From NCBI GenBank assembly GCA_018350325.1, contig JAEVLN010000028.1:805753-869752 (forward strand): 64,000 nucleotides of DNA, written 5' to 3'. Of this stretch, positions 11,480 through 22,700 are shown piece by piece (the stretch's first letter is position 1; every line of letters begins with the position of its first letter). This DNA is from Globodera rostochiensis (taxonomy: Eukaryota; Nematoda; Chromadorea; Rhabditida; Heteroderidae). The notes under the pieces are model-generated. The model was not told where the DNA came from. It ran no database searches and saw nothing but the letters and a program-made list of their open reading frames with translations. The translations under genes were made by a program, and so were the position numbers.

Positions 11480-14002
11480 TCAAGCCCAGCAGGGCATCCA
11501 AATCTGTAAATTAGTTTTTACAAAAAGTGTACAGAATTTTTGGTAATCAGGTTCCCAATTAACATGGGTCGGGGTCAGGGATGGGCGAAATTTTGGATTC
11601 GGGTAAATAACCCGAAATTTCGGAAAAATACACCCCTAAAGATCGGATTTTTGAAGGAAATTTTTAAAAGGTTTTTCTGTAATTAGCTCAAAAAAGGTGT
11701 TGTTACGTTGGTCTTTTTCCTTTTTGACCATTTTTAAATTGCTTGTTTTGCATATTTTGGCACTTTTTTGACTCAAAATTCAATAATAAAAATGCAATAA
11801 AAACGAAATTTTTGCATATATTGATGATTTTAAAGCATATTTTGAAAAAATTGTTAAAAATGCATATTTTGGCCATTTTTTGTGCATATAAATCCGATCC
11901 CTATTAATTGATGCTTGATATAACAAAAAATTTGAAAAGTTTCGAAAATTTCGGATATTTTGCGGTTTTGGGTTCGGGGAAATTTTTTTGTTTCGGTTTC
12001 GGGTGTAATCCGAATTTCGCCCGTCCCTGGTCGGGTTGGGACATGCCCGTTCCCGAAAAAAGTCGTGGATCCCCTTGTCCCCGTCCGCATCCCGGGACCC
12101 CAGTGCCCGCGTTTGATTACCAACCAATCTTTTCACCCTCATTGCCAAAATTGCATTTGCATGACGACCAAACCGAGTCTTGTTTTGGGATATTCATCTG
12201 TGCTTCTAGGTATTCGATATGCCCAGGCGCGGCTATTGCACATTCCTCGACGGTCATTTTTTCTGCGAAGCAGTCCCATACTATTTTATAAGTTCCGTCT
12301 AAAGTATAGAATATAATTAGTAGTCTATTAGTACTTGGCTTTAGCCTCAACCCTTCGGGGGCGGCATTTTGCCTTTTGGGGGGGGGGGGAGGGAAGGGGA
12401 ATGTTTTTCGATTTTGCAACCCGAAATTCTGTCCATCCCTGATCGAGAATGGGAATCAATTTTGGTCTCGGGATCAGGGTTTCTATTTATGCACGTTTCC
12501 GTGATTTTCGCACGTTTTGGGGTCTTTTGTCACGGTTTTTCTACGTCTTTTAAAGCTGGCACGTTTTCCACGTTTTGGGCTTTTTTGTCACGTTTTTCCA
12601 CGGTTTAACCTCGAATGGGATATATTTTAAAAATTTTGTAAACATTTCGCCAAATTTAAAACCAATTTTCTTAACAAATTACATCAAAAAACTCAAAATT
12701 TTTCTTCTAAAAAGCTTCAAAAAATATTGCCGCATTTTTAGAATTTTGGTTGCAAATCCCTTAACAAATTAAGTCAACAAATTCAAAATTTTCTCGGCGG
12801 CGCCTATCGGCACCGCCGACCCCACCCGCGCCCCCAAAAGAAGTTGCATTTTTGAAAATTCTTTCCTTAACAATATGCTATCTATATAAAGGTAAAAATC
12901 AACTTTTTACGCTTCTTTTGAATGCACTTGTTTCCATAAAATTCAATTCCGATTCGACTTGCCCCAAAAGCCCATAATTACTTCATATCTCAGCCAAATT
13001 TGCTCAAAAAGGTGAAAAGCAGTGATAAATATGCTAGTTACTGATTGTTCGAGCAATTTATATTAAATTAAAGGCTTAAAAAAATTTCCACGTTTTTGAA
13101 GTCGTTTTCCACATTTTTGGGTTTTGCCTATAGAAACCCTGCTCGGGATTGCAAAACTCGGTCAGGGAGGAACCAGTGCCTCTTAGCTCGCGATTCGGAG
13201 TTACCTCGAATAAACAATGAGCACCCACCTCCCCCCCCCCCCCCCCCCCCTCGATTGTAGGGGAAAATACGGTATAAACCAGGGATGGGCGGAATTCCGT
13301 TTTCCGTTTTTCGATTTTCTTTAAAAAATCTTCTTAAGTTTTTAAAAAAATTCTTCCAGCGGCGCCTATCGGCGCCGCCGGACCCTTACCACTCCTAATA
13401 AGCTTCAAAAATTGCCGAATTTTTTAACATTTTGGTTGCAAATCCTTAACAAATTGAGTCGAAAATTTCAAAATTTTCTCCGGCGGCGCCTATCGGCACC
13501 GCCGACCTCCACCCCCCCCACCCAAAAGCTTAAAATAGATTTAGAAGGCCGCTGAAAAAAAGACATCCTTCAAAATTTTTAAAATTACTGTTAATATTTC
13601 AAAAAATATTTATTAAATAAATTATTTTAAAAAAAAAATTGAAAAATTTTCCGTTTTCCGTTTTTCCGTTGTTTTTGGCCCTTTTTTCCCTTTTTACGTT
13701 TTCCGTTAAAAAAAATCGGTTTTTCCGTTTTTTGAAAATAAATTTCCGCCCATCCCTGGTATAAATAAACTTGACCCCTCTCACAGACGGCCGCGCCGCA
13801 TTTTGTCCACTCTGGATCCTTTTTGCCGCGGCTGCAGTACGTGGCGTCTTGCTTTTCAGCGTCTTCGATTCCTTGTTTGCAGTGGAGCGCTTGTGATTAA
13901 AAATGGTTTGTCAAGAAACATTGATTAAAAACAATTACAGTTGCATTGGTACGGTAAGAGGAGGAGGAGAACGACAACGACGACGGCAAAGCCGATTTTC
14001 AT
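11480..14002 (-). CDS. Secreted cysteine-rich protein, possibly Ly6/three-finger-like (3' end unresolved)
   Basis: Four minus-strand exons join in phase: 14002-13939, 13889-13785, 12298-12137 and 11503-11480 (a 24-nt microexon). Exon 1 encodes a signal peptide (MKIGFAVVVVVLLLLLPYQC). Exon 2 gives LHCKQG, YCSRGKKDPEWTKCGAAV. Exon 3 gives WDCFAEKMTVEECAIAAPGH and SSCKCNFGNE. The ladder of an early C-x-x-G, a W-x-C, an E-E-C and a final C-x-C is reminiscent of nematode Ly6-type extracellular domains, but I could not confirm that family. If exon 3 is not spliced at GAGG/GTGAAA it runs to a TAA at 12117. Three short transposons sit in the introns. The last exon after 11480 was not found. Confidence 0.5.
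11576..12029. mobile_element. 454-bp hAT-like MITE
   Basis: Ends CAGGGATGGGCG and CGCCCGTCCCTG are flanked by GTCGGGGT and GTCGGGTT (7 of 8). The interior is rich in CGAAATTTCGG-type inverted motifs. It lies in an intron of the cysteine-rich gene. Confidence 0.75.
12475..13141. mobile_element. 667-bp hAT-like MITE with perfect target duplication
   Basis: Ends CAGGGTTTCTAT and ATAGAAACCCTG are flanked by exact copies of CTCGGGAT. The interior repeats CACGTTTT motifs and includes a GGCGGCGCCTATCGG palindrome block. A related relic lies at about 30150-30850. Confidence 0.9.
13280..13758. mobile_element. 479-bp hAT-like MITE
   Basis: Ends CAGGGATGGGCGG and CCGCCCATCCCTG are flanked by GTATAAAC and GTATAAAT (7 of 8). 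The interior has repeated TTTTCCGTTTTTC blocks in both orientations and two copies of the GGCGGCGCC palindrome. Confidence 0.82.
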
Positions 14003-14457
14003 GTTGATATTTTTGTCCAAATTATATTTTAGTTTAATAATTGTTCTCTTTTTTGTGGTCCCAATGAAAAAAGCAAATTCTAAATTTGTCTATTTTAGTT
14101 ACATATTTGTCAAAACTGCTGAGTTCTCAAAAATTTTGATCAAATTTTAGTTGCGCCATAAGCACTAAAAGTGACATTTCGTCAATGGGCTTTTTTTGTG
14201 GACTTTTTGACTACAAATTTTTCGAATCCGGGCGCTTTCGATCCGCCCGAAGAATCGAAACGCTAATTTACAACAAAGTAATTGCCAATTTTGTTGGGAA
14301 TAATTAACTATTATTCAGAAACTGCCATCAAAAACAAGCTAATCAATAGAATAATTCACAAAAAAAGTACAAAATTGGACAGATTTTTTTGTGTTTTCAT
14401 TTTTTCCCCATTAAAAAAATAAATGACTGTCTTTTTGATGTCATCAGAAAATGGGAC

Positions 14458-14759
14458 GGAAAATATGTATCATAGGGCCCAGACTCAAAATCGAACGAAA
14501 TATATATCAATCGACTCCTCTCGGTCTGCAATGTACAGAGCTTTCGAATAATACTAAATTTTGAGTGATTTTGCCCATTTTTTAATCAGTGGACAACTAA
14601 GCCCCCAGTCAAAAAACACTTCAGTCCCAGGGTCTGTAACTCTTCAGGGACTGGTTGCCCAACAAAAAAATTTTTCGGATTCTTACATTGCAGACTGAGA
14701 GGAGTCGAATGATATTTTTCGTTCGATTTTGAGTCTGGGCCCTATGATACATATTTACC
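14458..14759. mobile_element. 302-bp fold-back MITE with perfect 8-bp target duplication
   Basis: The long inverted arms begin GGAAAATATGTATCATAGGG on one side and end with the matching sequence on the other. They are flanked by exact AATGGGAC. The loop contains no open frame. Confidence 0.88.
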
Positions 14760-15710
14760 AATGGGACAAATATAAATTATCAACAAAAACGTTTTGAACC
14801 ATTTTGGAAAAGCAATGAATGGAAATGAATGAATGGGAGAACAGCGGCGGACCGATGACCATCCGCCAATTTCCGCGATTTCAATAAATAGTATGCTCGA
14901 TGTGAATAGTAGATATGAATCAGTGGGATGTGATTGATTTTTTGAATATAAATTTAATTGAAATAATAGGTTCCTATCTTTAAAATTGTTTTTCGTAGCT
15001 TTTGTGGTCTAAAATTTGCAAAAAAAAAAACACCATTTTTAAGGGTTTCTAAGCGATAATTTTTGTTTTTTGACTAATAATCAATAAAAAGGCTAATTTA
15101 TTAATTTAAAAGAATAAAATGAATTTTCACTCGCGGAGTAGAACCTCCGATAAATACGCTAATTTGTAAGACATAAAATTTTACCACTGAGCCATACATA
15201 TTAAGGATTGAAAGTGAAGTGATTGGCATGATATTGTGCCATTTCTGGAACTTTTCGACAGTGACTCAATAAACAAATATTTTTCTAATTTTAGGCAAGC
15301 CCAGGTTCAGCAAAAGGAGAAAGCTAAAATTTAAAAATATGTAGCGAAGCCGAGAAATTTGTGCTTTTTTGAGTCCAAATATCCTAAAATTTCCTCATTA
15401 AGTTCAAACAAACAAACAAAATACCATTTGAGCTCCAGCTTTAATTGCTTAGCCTTGGCTTAACAATTCAGAGTTTCAAACGGTCTCTTGTTTGTTTGTT
15501 TTGGTTAAGTTTGAAAAAGTTTTTTTTTAATTTGCTGACACTAAAGTGTGGGCACTGAAGTGACGTGTACCGTAACCGTAACATCCACCTATTTTACAAA
15601 TTTTGAAAGGTTAAAAAAAAATTATTGAAAATTATTATACGAAAATTTCATGAATTTTGTTGTGTATAGGATAGTATCTCAAAATTTTTTGATTTGGGTA
15701 TGGTATCCAT
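14760..15710. other. Noncoding stretch with a tRNA-like relic
   Basis: On the minus strand around 15125-15195 an A-box-like GGCTCAGTGGTAAAAT and a B-box-like GGAGGTTCTACTCC are spaced as in a tRNA or tRNA-derived SINE, but stems are poor. The rest is AT-rich without a supported gene. Confidence 0.4.
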
Positions 15711-16849
15711 CAGTGTTTTGCTGTTCCAACAATTTTGGGTCTGTTACTGTTCTGTTCCGACCTCGAGAACAGAACAGGAACAGGAACAGAACAGGAACAG
15801 GAACAGAGTAAACTGTTCTTAGACTGTTCCAAATCAAAATTTTTCCGAGTGAAATTCAGTCTGAAATTTTAATTGTGATGCATTGGACAAAGTGTTCAAT
15901 CACTTCCTAGTGATGCTCGAGACCTAACTTTACCAAGAGTTGCCCACGAGACTCGAGAATTGACTCCCAAAAATCTGAGACTTTTACCAAAATATTTTTG
16001 CTCCTCGACCCCCTGGGAGCCGGGGATGTCGGGGTTGGTCATATCGAGGGTCGGGACGACCGAATTTTGAGAAAGGGGAGCAATCTTAGTGAAAAATTAT
16101 GGCACTTCTGCTTTCTTCTGGAGGGAGGGGGGAGTCGGCGGTGCCGATAGGCGCCGCCAAGAAAATTTTGAATTTTTGACTTAATTTGTTAAGGGATTTG
16201 CAACCATTTTTTGAAGCTTTTTGGAAATGGGAGGGGTGCGGGAAATTTTTTGAAGATTTTGATGGAATTGTTAAAAAAAATTGGTCTTGATTTTTAAAAA
16301 TTGTTTCCCTTTACCATCGAAGAGTTCATAAAAAGAGGGAAAAAATAATTTACACAGTCGGGGGTTCGAACCCACAGCCCCAGCCATTATACAAAAAAAA
16401 TTAAATAAAAAGAATAAAAAAGATTTTCACGAAGAAAAGTTGAACCTTAGGTAAAATTGAATCACGTCACTCAGTTTAACCACTGCATCACGTGAGATCA
16501 TAACGAATCGTAGGAAAATTTCAAATATATTATTCAATCAAGTTCAATTCTTCAATTTTTACCCTGTTCTAGCTTGGCCTGTTCTGTTCCTGTTCTGTTC
16601 CTGTTCCAAGGATTTTGAATCTGTTCCTGTTCCTGTGCTGTTCTTAAATCCTAGAACAGAACAGGAACAGAACAGGAACAGAACAGGAACAGAACAGTAA
16701 CAGAACAGGAACAGAAGGAACAGAACAGGAACTGAAGGAACAAAACAGGAACAGAACAGGAACAGAACAGGACAGAACAGGAACAGAACAGGAACAGAAC
16801 AGGAACAGAACAGGAACAGAACAGGCCAAGCTGGAACAGCAAAACACTG
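15711..16849. mobile_element. 1.14-kb hAT-like element carrying GAACAG arrays at both ends
   Basis: Ends CAGTGTTTTGCTGTTCCA and TGGAACAGCAAAACACTG are perfect inverted repeats. They are flanked by exact GTATCCAT duplications at 15703-15710 and 16850-16857. Next to each end are short arrays of an 11-bp unit (AACAGAACAGG), longest at about 16655-16825. No transposase is present, so the copy is non-autonomous. The interior also holds a tRNA T-arm-like sequence near 16360. Confidence 0.88.
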
Positions 16850-17050
16850 GTATCCATCGCCTCAGAACAACAACGAGACATGTTTGAATGGATTCCAAAG
16901 TATCAGTTAATTGCGTGACAGGACGTTTCGACATTGCATTTTTAAAGTTGACTCGCGAAAAACAATTAATGGGTTCAAAATCATATCTGTTTGAGCGTAA
17001 CCAAAGGGACAAAAATCACATATTTGGTTGGTTTCCCTTACGCCATCCTC

Positions 17051-17169
17051 GCGTACGACCATACCACGTTGAAAGCACACCATCCCGTCCGATCTGGCAA
17101 GTTAAGCAACGTTGGGCCTCCTTAGTACTTGGAACGGAGACGTCCTGGGAATCGGCGGTGTTGTAGGCT
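17051..17169 (+). rRNA. 5S ribosomal RNA gene
   Basis: The 119-bp sequence contains the conserved CATCCCGTCCGATCTGGCAA, GTTAAGCAACGTTG and TTAGTACTTGG blocks, and the box C region GGAGACGTCCTGGGAATC. The 5' GCGTACGAC can pair with 3' GTTGTAGGC, with one mismatch. Length and sequence agree with nematode 5S rRNA. A run of eight T follows immediately, the usual RNA polymerase III stop. It stands alone in the window, and I saw no spliced-leader RNA gene beside it. Confidence 0.93.
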
Positions 17170-17177
17170 TTTTTTTC
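17169..17177 (+). terminator. RNA polymerase III terminator of the 5S gene
   Basis: An uninterrupted T-run directly abuts the 3' end of the 5S rRNA. Confidence 0.8.
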
Positions 17178-17424
17178 AATTAGGTGAATTACTTACTTAA
17201 TAAGTTATTCTTTTTTTGTTAGTTCAAAAAATATTAGCACTCGTTTAATAATTCAAATCACGTTAGATGCGTTTGAATTTCTTATCATCTTTTTAGCTTT
17301 TTAATCTCCACAAAAATATTTACAGTATTTTTTGATTTTCCAATCAAACAACATACTTTCACACTACTTAGAAAAACGTTATAAACTTAAGTTTCTGAAT
17401 AATTTTTCAAAAAAGGGTTGAAAA

Positions 17425-17872
17425 ATACAAGACCCCCTCCTTAAATAGAAGGACGATTCGTTCCCTTTTGCCCAACTTTTTTGAACTTTTTGCGTTAAAA
17501 CTTTTTTTAAGCGAACCAAATCCAATATTTTTGGGTATCTTTTCGAAAGCAAACACTGAGTAGAAGCTATTAGCAAGCAAACGCTAACCGATTGGCCAAG
17601 TGCCAAAAAATTTATGGCCATTCTGGCCACAAAGCTCAAACTTTCTGATTTTCGGGCCATAACTTTTTTGGCATTTGTCTAATCGATTAAGATAATAGCT
17701 TCGCTCAGTGTTTGCTTTCGAATAATACCAAAAATATTTGATTTTTTTCGCCCTAAAAAGTTATAATGGAAAAGGTTCAAAAAAGTTGGGCAGAGGGGAA
17801 CGAATCGTCTTTCTCCCAAATAAGAGACCCTTTGGATGGGGCGTTGAAAATTAGAAGACCCGGGTCTTGTAT
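17425..17872. mobile_element. Fold-back element
   Basis: Arms starting ATACAAGACCC pair with GGGTCTTGTAT. The inner arms (GACGATTCGTTCCC, GCCCAACTTTTTTGAAC, TTTCGAAAGCAAACACTGAG) are nearly exact reverse complements. No clear target duplication was found. Confidence 0.65.
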
Positions 17873-18721
17873 ATTATGAAAAACGGTACATTCGATTTTT
17901 GAAAAAAAAAATTAACCAGAGAGTTATTCTTGACAAATTGTCCAATATCTGTTTGATCGTGAAGCAAACATTTTGTTGCCGGATCATAAACTAGTAGCAT
18001 TTGTTACCGGTTTTTATTAGCCACGGGCATTTCGTAAGAGTCAGGCAAAATGGTAGTCGCCCCCGGGCGGTAATCAAACGAGAATTGAACCCACAACCTT
18101 CAACGCGGCGATCAGCTTCACATCCAAGCCACTTATTTTTTGCTTACATAACATTAAATTTTCACTTTTCCCTTCACTTACGATAAAATTGATCCAAAAA
18201 TTCATCATTTTTCCTTAAAGGATTGAATTTTTGGAGTCCGCGAATTTTGTTGTTTTTTGTTGGCGCTTAGTAGCACCCCCCCTCCCCCTCGCCGGCAGCG
18301 GCGTGGTCAATTGTTGATGACGTCATTGGCAAAAAGGGCGGCGGCAATGGTTCGGATTAGGGCTGGGCGAAATTTCGGGTTGGTGTGACCCGAAAGTTCG
18401 GGTATTTTTGGGGGGGGGGGGGGTTCATGTTTTGGGTTTGGGTAAATAACCCAAAATTTCGGGAAAAATACACCCCTAAAGATCGGATTTTTGAAGGAAA
18501 TTTTTAAAAGGTGCTCAAAAAATATTTGAAAGTTGCTATAACCGTACGCCAAAAACAAATAATTGTTCTAAAAAATGTATTGGAATATCGACAACCAATG
18601 GAACAAATCAAAAAACATTTACCTATTTCATCTTGTTCTGATCGGTTGGTTCGAAGAAAATGTTTAAAACCTTTTTGTTTTAAAAGGTTGAAAATCTTAT
18701 ATTATTATTGTTCATATTTAG
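17873..18721. other. Noncoding stretch of repeat relics
   Basis: It contains a tRNA-related fragment (about 18040-18130, minus strand), G- and C-runs, and one end of a TGGGCGAAATTTCGGG-type element near 18363. An open frame across 18511-18720 might be coding but has no support beyond being open. Confidence 0.35.
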
Positions 18722-18870
18722 GAAAGCATTGGAAAGTGCGTGGTGCGTGCCGCGATCGTATGAATGTGTAATTGTTTTTATTATTTGATTTTATTTGATT
18801 TTTAACTTATAAATCCTATTTAGAAGGGCAGCCATTGTCGGGGCGTCGATGAAGAAGACAACGCTTGATG
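18722..18870 (+). pseudogene. Degenerate exon pair of the cysteine microexon family
   Basis: After CATATTTAG comes GAAAGCATTGGAAAGTGC, matching the E-S-L-x-K-C exon of the downstream gene, but it runs into TGA. A second piece after CTATTTAG (KGSHC) matches the next exon in position. It looks like a decayed third copy of the exon block, lying upstream of the intact gene. Confidence 0.45.
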
Positions 18871-18984
18871 GAAGAATGTGTCCCAAGGAATTTACATTTT
18901 TTAAAATTCAGATTTTAGCTTAGAAAAGTGAAAATACCGATCAATTTTGGAGGGACTGAACATGGTTGGGCTCGCTCGTACTTT

Positions 18985-19570
18985 TCATCCGTTTCCGATC
19001 ACCCCTGGAGGGGGGAGGGGGGGGGGGATTATGTTATTTTTTGTTAGCCCAAAATTTGCTTTTGATAATTATCAAAGAAAATCAAATATTGCCCAGAATC
19101 AAAACTAGGTAATTACTGAAGATTTAAGCCTGATCACTTTTACTGCTTATCAATTCGATAATTGTTCATAAAGCGACTAATCTTTTAATGAATTCATTTT
19201 CACAGCAAGCATCCGGCACTGATCAGAAGAGCGAAATTCTCTATCATCAATAAAAGAAAGAACATAAATCAAAGTCCATTTGAGCACATATTTTTATTTA
19301 AAATATTTATGTATTTAAAATTTTTTGTTTATGAATCATTTACACATTGGCTTCATCTTTTGCCCCATTAAATTTTATGTGAGACGTTTAAAGATAGGTT
19401 AAATGTACAATCACCCCTTTAAGCATTGGAAAAGCGAGGCCAATCGGTGGAATGCCATGCTCGTTGGGGTTGTTTGTTATTCATCCGTTTAATAGAAATT
19501 CTATTTTTGATTTGTGTGTGAGTGATCTGCTGCATAAATACCCGGTTTCCCCTCACACAAAATCACTTTT
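18985..19570. repeat. Right arm of the 11-kb-spaced inverted repeat
   Basis: Reverse complement of the 7930-8470 arm: it shares CAAGCATCCGGCACTGATCA, the GATCACTTTTACTGCTTATC block and TGAGTGATCTGCTGCATAAA. It ends about 220 bp before the start of the cysteine microexon gene. Confidence 0.65.
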
Positions 19571-19791
19571 GCGGTGGGACTATTGTGCTATTTAGTCATT
19601 TAATTAACTAGGGTTTAACCCCGAGGCTTCAGGGGCAAAAACCCCCGAATAAAATGCCGATGTCCAAACAAACCCCATCAATGAATGGCCTTCATTTTGC
19701 CTGTTTTTAATTTTAATAAATTTTTATTTTTATTTTTAAAGGATAAATTTCCAATTTAGATAGTCCGTCCAACTACGAATTTCGACAACAA

Positions 19792-22700
19792 ATGGGCGTT
19801 TCCACCTCTGGCCTGGTCGCTTTTGCCCTTCTTATCGCGCTTACTCTTCCGGGCCTCAGTTGGGGGGACGAGTCGGCCTCAGTGAGTTCCTTTTATTTGC
19901 TTTTCTATTCACCTTTTAATTAGTCGCCCGAAGAGCTTACGCCATGCGAGAAAATGTCGGCAAAATGTCGCGACAATTGGGGCGAATGCTTTCCCCGTGA
20001 CGGATACAAAGGCGACGCTTGTTGCGACAAAGGGTCATCTTGGAAATGCAGCGAAAATGTGAAATTTTATTGTATTTTAAAATTGAAATTGTAATAAAAC
20101 AATTAGCAAATTCAAAAACATTTAACTATTTTGTTTTATTCTGGTCAACTAGTCGAAATACAATGCTTCAAAACCTTTAGATGACCGACCAAGAAGTAAT
20201 CTCAAAAGACCCGGCCTTCGTAAGTGCAACTTTACGGCTAATAACTGTAAAAGTTTTAACAAAACATAAAATATGTTAAAGCAATTTAGGCAAAGCTGGT
20301 GAATTGCCTGATTGCTGGTCATCCGGATTGGGTAAAAAGAGGGGGCGTGCTTCACTCAAAAGTGCATTTTGACTGATGCGCAAAAGATCATTTCGCACGA
20401 ATTTTTCAACAAAAAACAAAATATAATATAATTTCTACATTTATTTTAAATTCGAGAAGAGTGGAGTTGGAATTTTGGGAAAAACGGGACCGGAATTGAC
20501 CTGGATCGTGAGAGCCCGGATTGAGATTGGGACCAGCATTTTTGAATGGGGATCGGGATTGGCAATAATGAAATATTTTTCAAAATAATATTAAAAAATT
20601 TCCATAATTTAAAAATTTTTTCCCCTTGTTAGCGGTCCTTACTAGGGTAGCTTTAAGCTTCTGGGACAGTTGGCGGTGCCGATAGGCGCATCCGGGAAAA
20701 GTTGAATTTTTAAGTTAATTTGCCAAGAAAATCCGAAATTGCAGATTTATGAGGGAGGCTTATAAAAATTCCTCTTTTTCCTCTTCTACTGGTAAATGTC
20801 AGTGCTTTGCCCCGAAAATCGTACTTAAAATTCGACCTTAGGACTAATTGGTCTTCGCTTCATCACTGTGGCGATTTTTAAAATAAAACTGATCAGATAT
20901 TAAATTTCCAGGTTAATGCCGGTCTGTTCCGGTATCGGAATCCCACTTTACTGTATTTTAAATTTAGCATTTTTATTTTGGAAACTCGCTGAAATTGTCT
21001 TTTCGCGAATCGTCCATTTTGGGGCTTTTCGTAAAAAGACAGGGCACCGGCGGGAATTTTAATCCAAGTGCCAAAAAAGGTTATCCCGTTCTCTAAGTAA
21101 GAATGTACAAATAAGTTTTTAATTTCTAAAAAATGTTGAATCTTGAATAACTTAATTTGGGAGAAGCAAAATCAGAACTTTATTATTATTCATATTTAGG
21201 AAAGCCTTTTCAAGTGCATGCCGGATCCGTCTAAATGTGTAATTGTTTTTAATAATATTTTAATTTATTTGATTTAATTAAAGTTTTTCCATTATTTAGA
21301 AAGTCCCTTATGTGTGTCGGGTCGAGCGGTGGGAGATTGAACACTGTGTGAGTGGTTACAGTTTTTATTCATAAAATGTACAAAATTGGATTTTTTTAAT
21401 GTGAAATATTAAAATATATTAAAACAAATTTAGCCAAGGAAGCTCAAATGCTTGCAGCGAAAGCACTCGGACATTGTAGAGTTTTTATTTTATGAGATTT
21501 GAAATTCCAATTTTAAAAATTCCAAAAAAAATTTAATTGCGTTCTAAGAACAAACTAACCAAATTTAGGACGCACTTTGGAAATGCTGGCCCAATAACCT
21601 CAGTGAGGAAGAATGCGTACGTTTTGCAACTTTTATTTAATAAATTTAAAAAAAGTTAAATAAATGACAAATTTATTAAAGAATGCTCCGATGCTTCCAA
21701 TCGAGAATACCGCCGAAACGGTATGTTGAAACTTTTGCCAAAAAAAAAAATCAAAATCTATACTTTAAAATGCTTTCCAACTCAACTTTTATTTGCTTTC
21801 TATTCACTTTATTAGTCACCCGCCGAAGAGCTTACGCCATGCGAGAAAATGTCGGCAAAATGTCGCGACAATTGGGGCGAATGCTTTGCCCGGGACGGAT
21901 ACAAAGGCGACGCTTGTTGCGACAAAGGGTCATCTTGGAAATGCAGCGAAAATGTGAAATTTTATTGTATTTTAAAATTGAAATTGTAATAAAACAATTA
22001 GCAAATTCAAAAACATTTAACTATTTTGTTTTATTCTGATCAACTAGTCGAAATACAATGCTTCAAAACCTTTAGATGACCATGGACGAACGAATCTCAA
22101 AAGACTCGGCCTTCGTAAGTGCAACTTTATGGCTAATAACTGTAAAAGTTTTAACAAAACATTATAAAAATACGTTACGTTTAAAAAATGTAGGCAAAGA
22201 TGATGGATTGCTACCTTGCTGGACATCCGGATTTGGTAAAAAAAGGGGGGGGGGTAGGGGAGGGGGCAATGTCAGTGCGCGAAAAAGTCCATTAATGGTG
22301 AAATATTTATCAAAAGAATTTTAATAAAAGATTTCCAAAACCTTTTTAAAAAGATTTTTCTCTTTTTTTGCTTCAGCGGCCTTATTAGGGTTGCTTTAAG
22401 CTTTTGGGACAGTTGGCCGGTGCCGATAGGCGCCGTCGAGAAATTTGAATTTTTACAATTTGCCAAGAAAATCCAAATTTGCAGATTTGTTAGGGAGGCT
22501 TATGAAAATCCCTGGTTTTTTGGGGTTTTCAGAGCTTCGCCCTAAGGTCCAACCAAAATTTGGCCTTCGGACAGATTTCCCTTTGTTTCTTCAAACGTGT
22601 TTTTGCGAATCGCCTATTTTGGGTCTCTTCTCAAAAAGGCAGGGCACGCACCGGCGGGAGCTTCTAATCCCAAAAGTGCCCAAGCTTATCTCGGTTTACA

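Noticed and set aside
16644..17012. Minus-strand frame of repeated CSVPVLF
   Set aside because: It is the translation of the GAACAG array in the hAT-like element.
20149..20355. Minus-strand frame across the second and third small exons of the cysteine gene
   Set aside because: Antisense shadow; the same shadow recurs at 22044-22226 because the block is duplicated.
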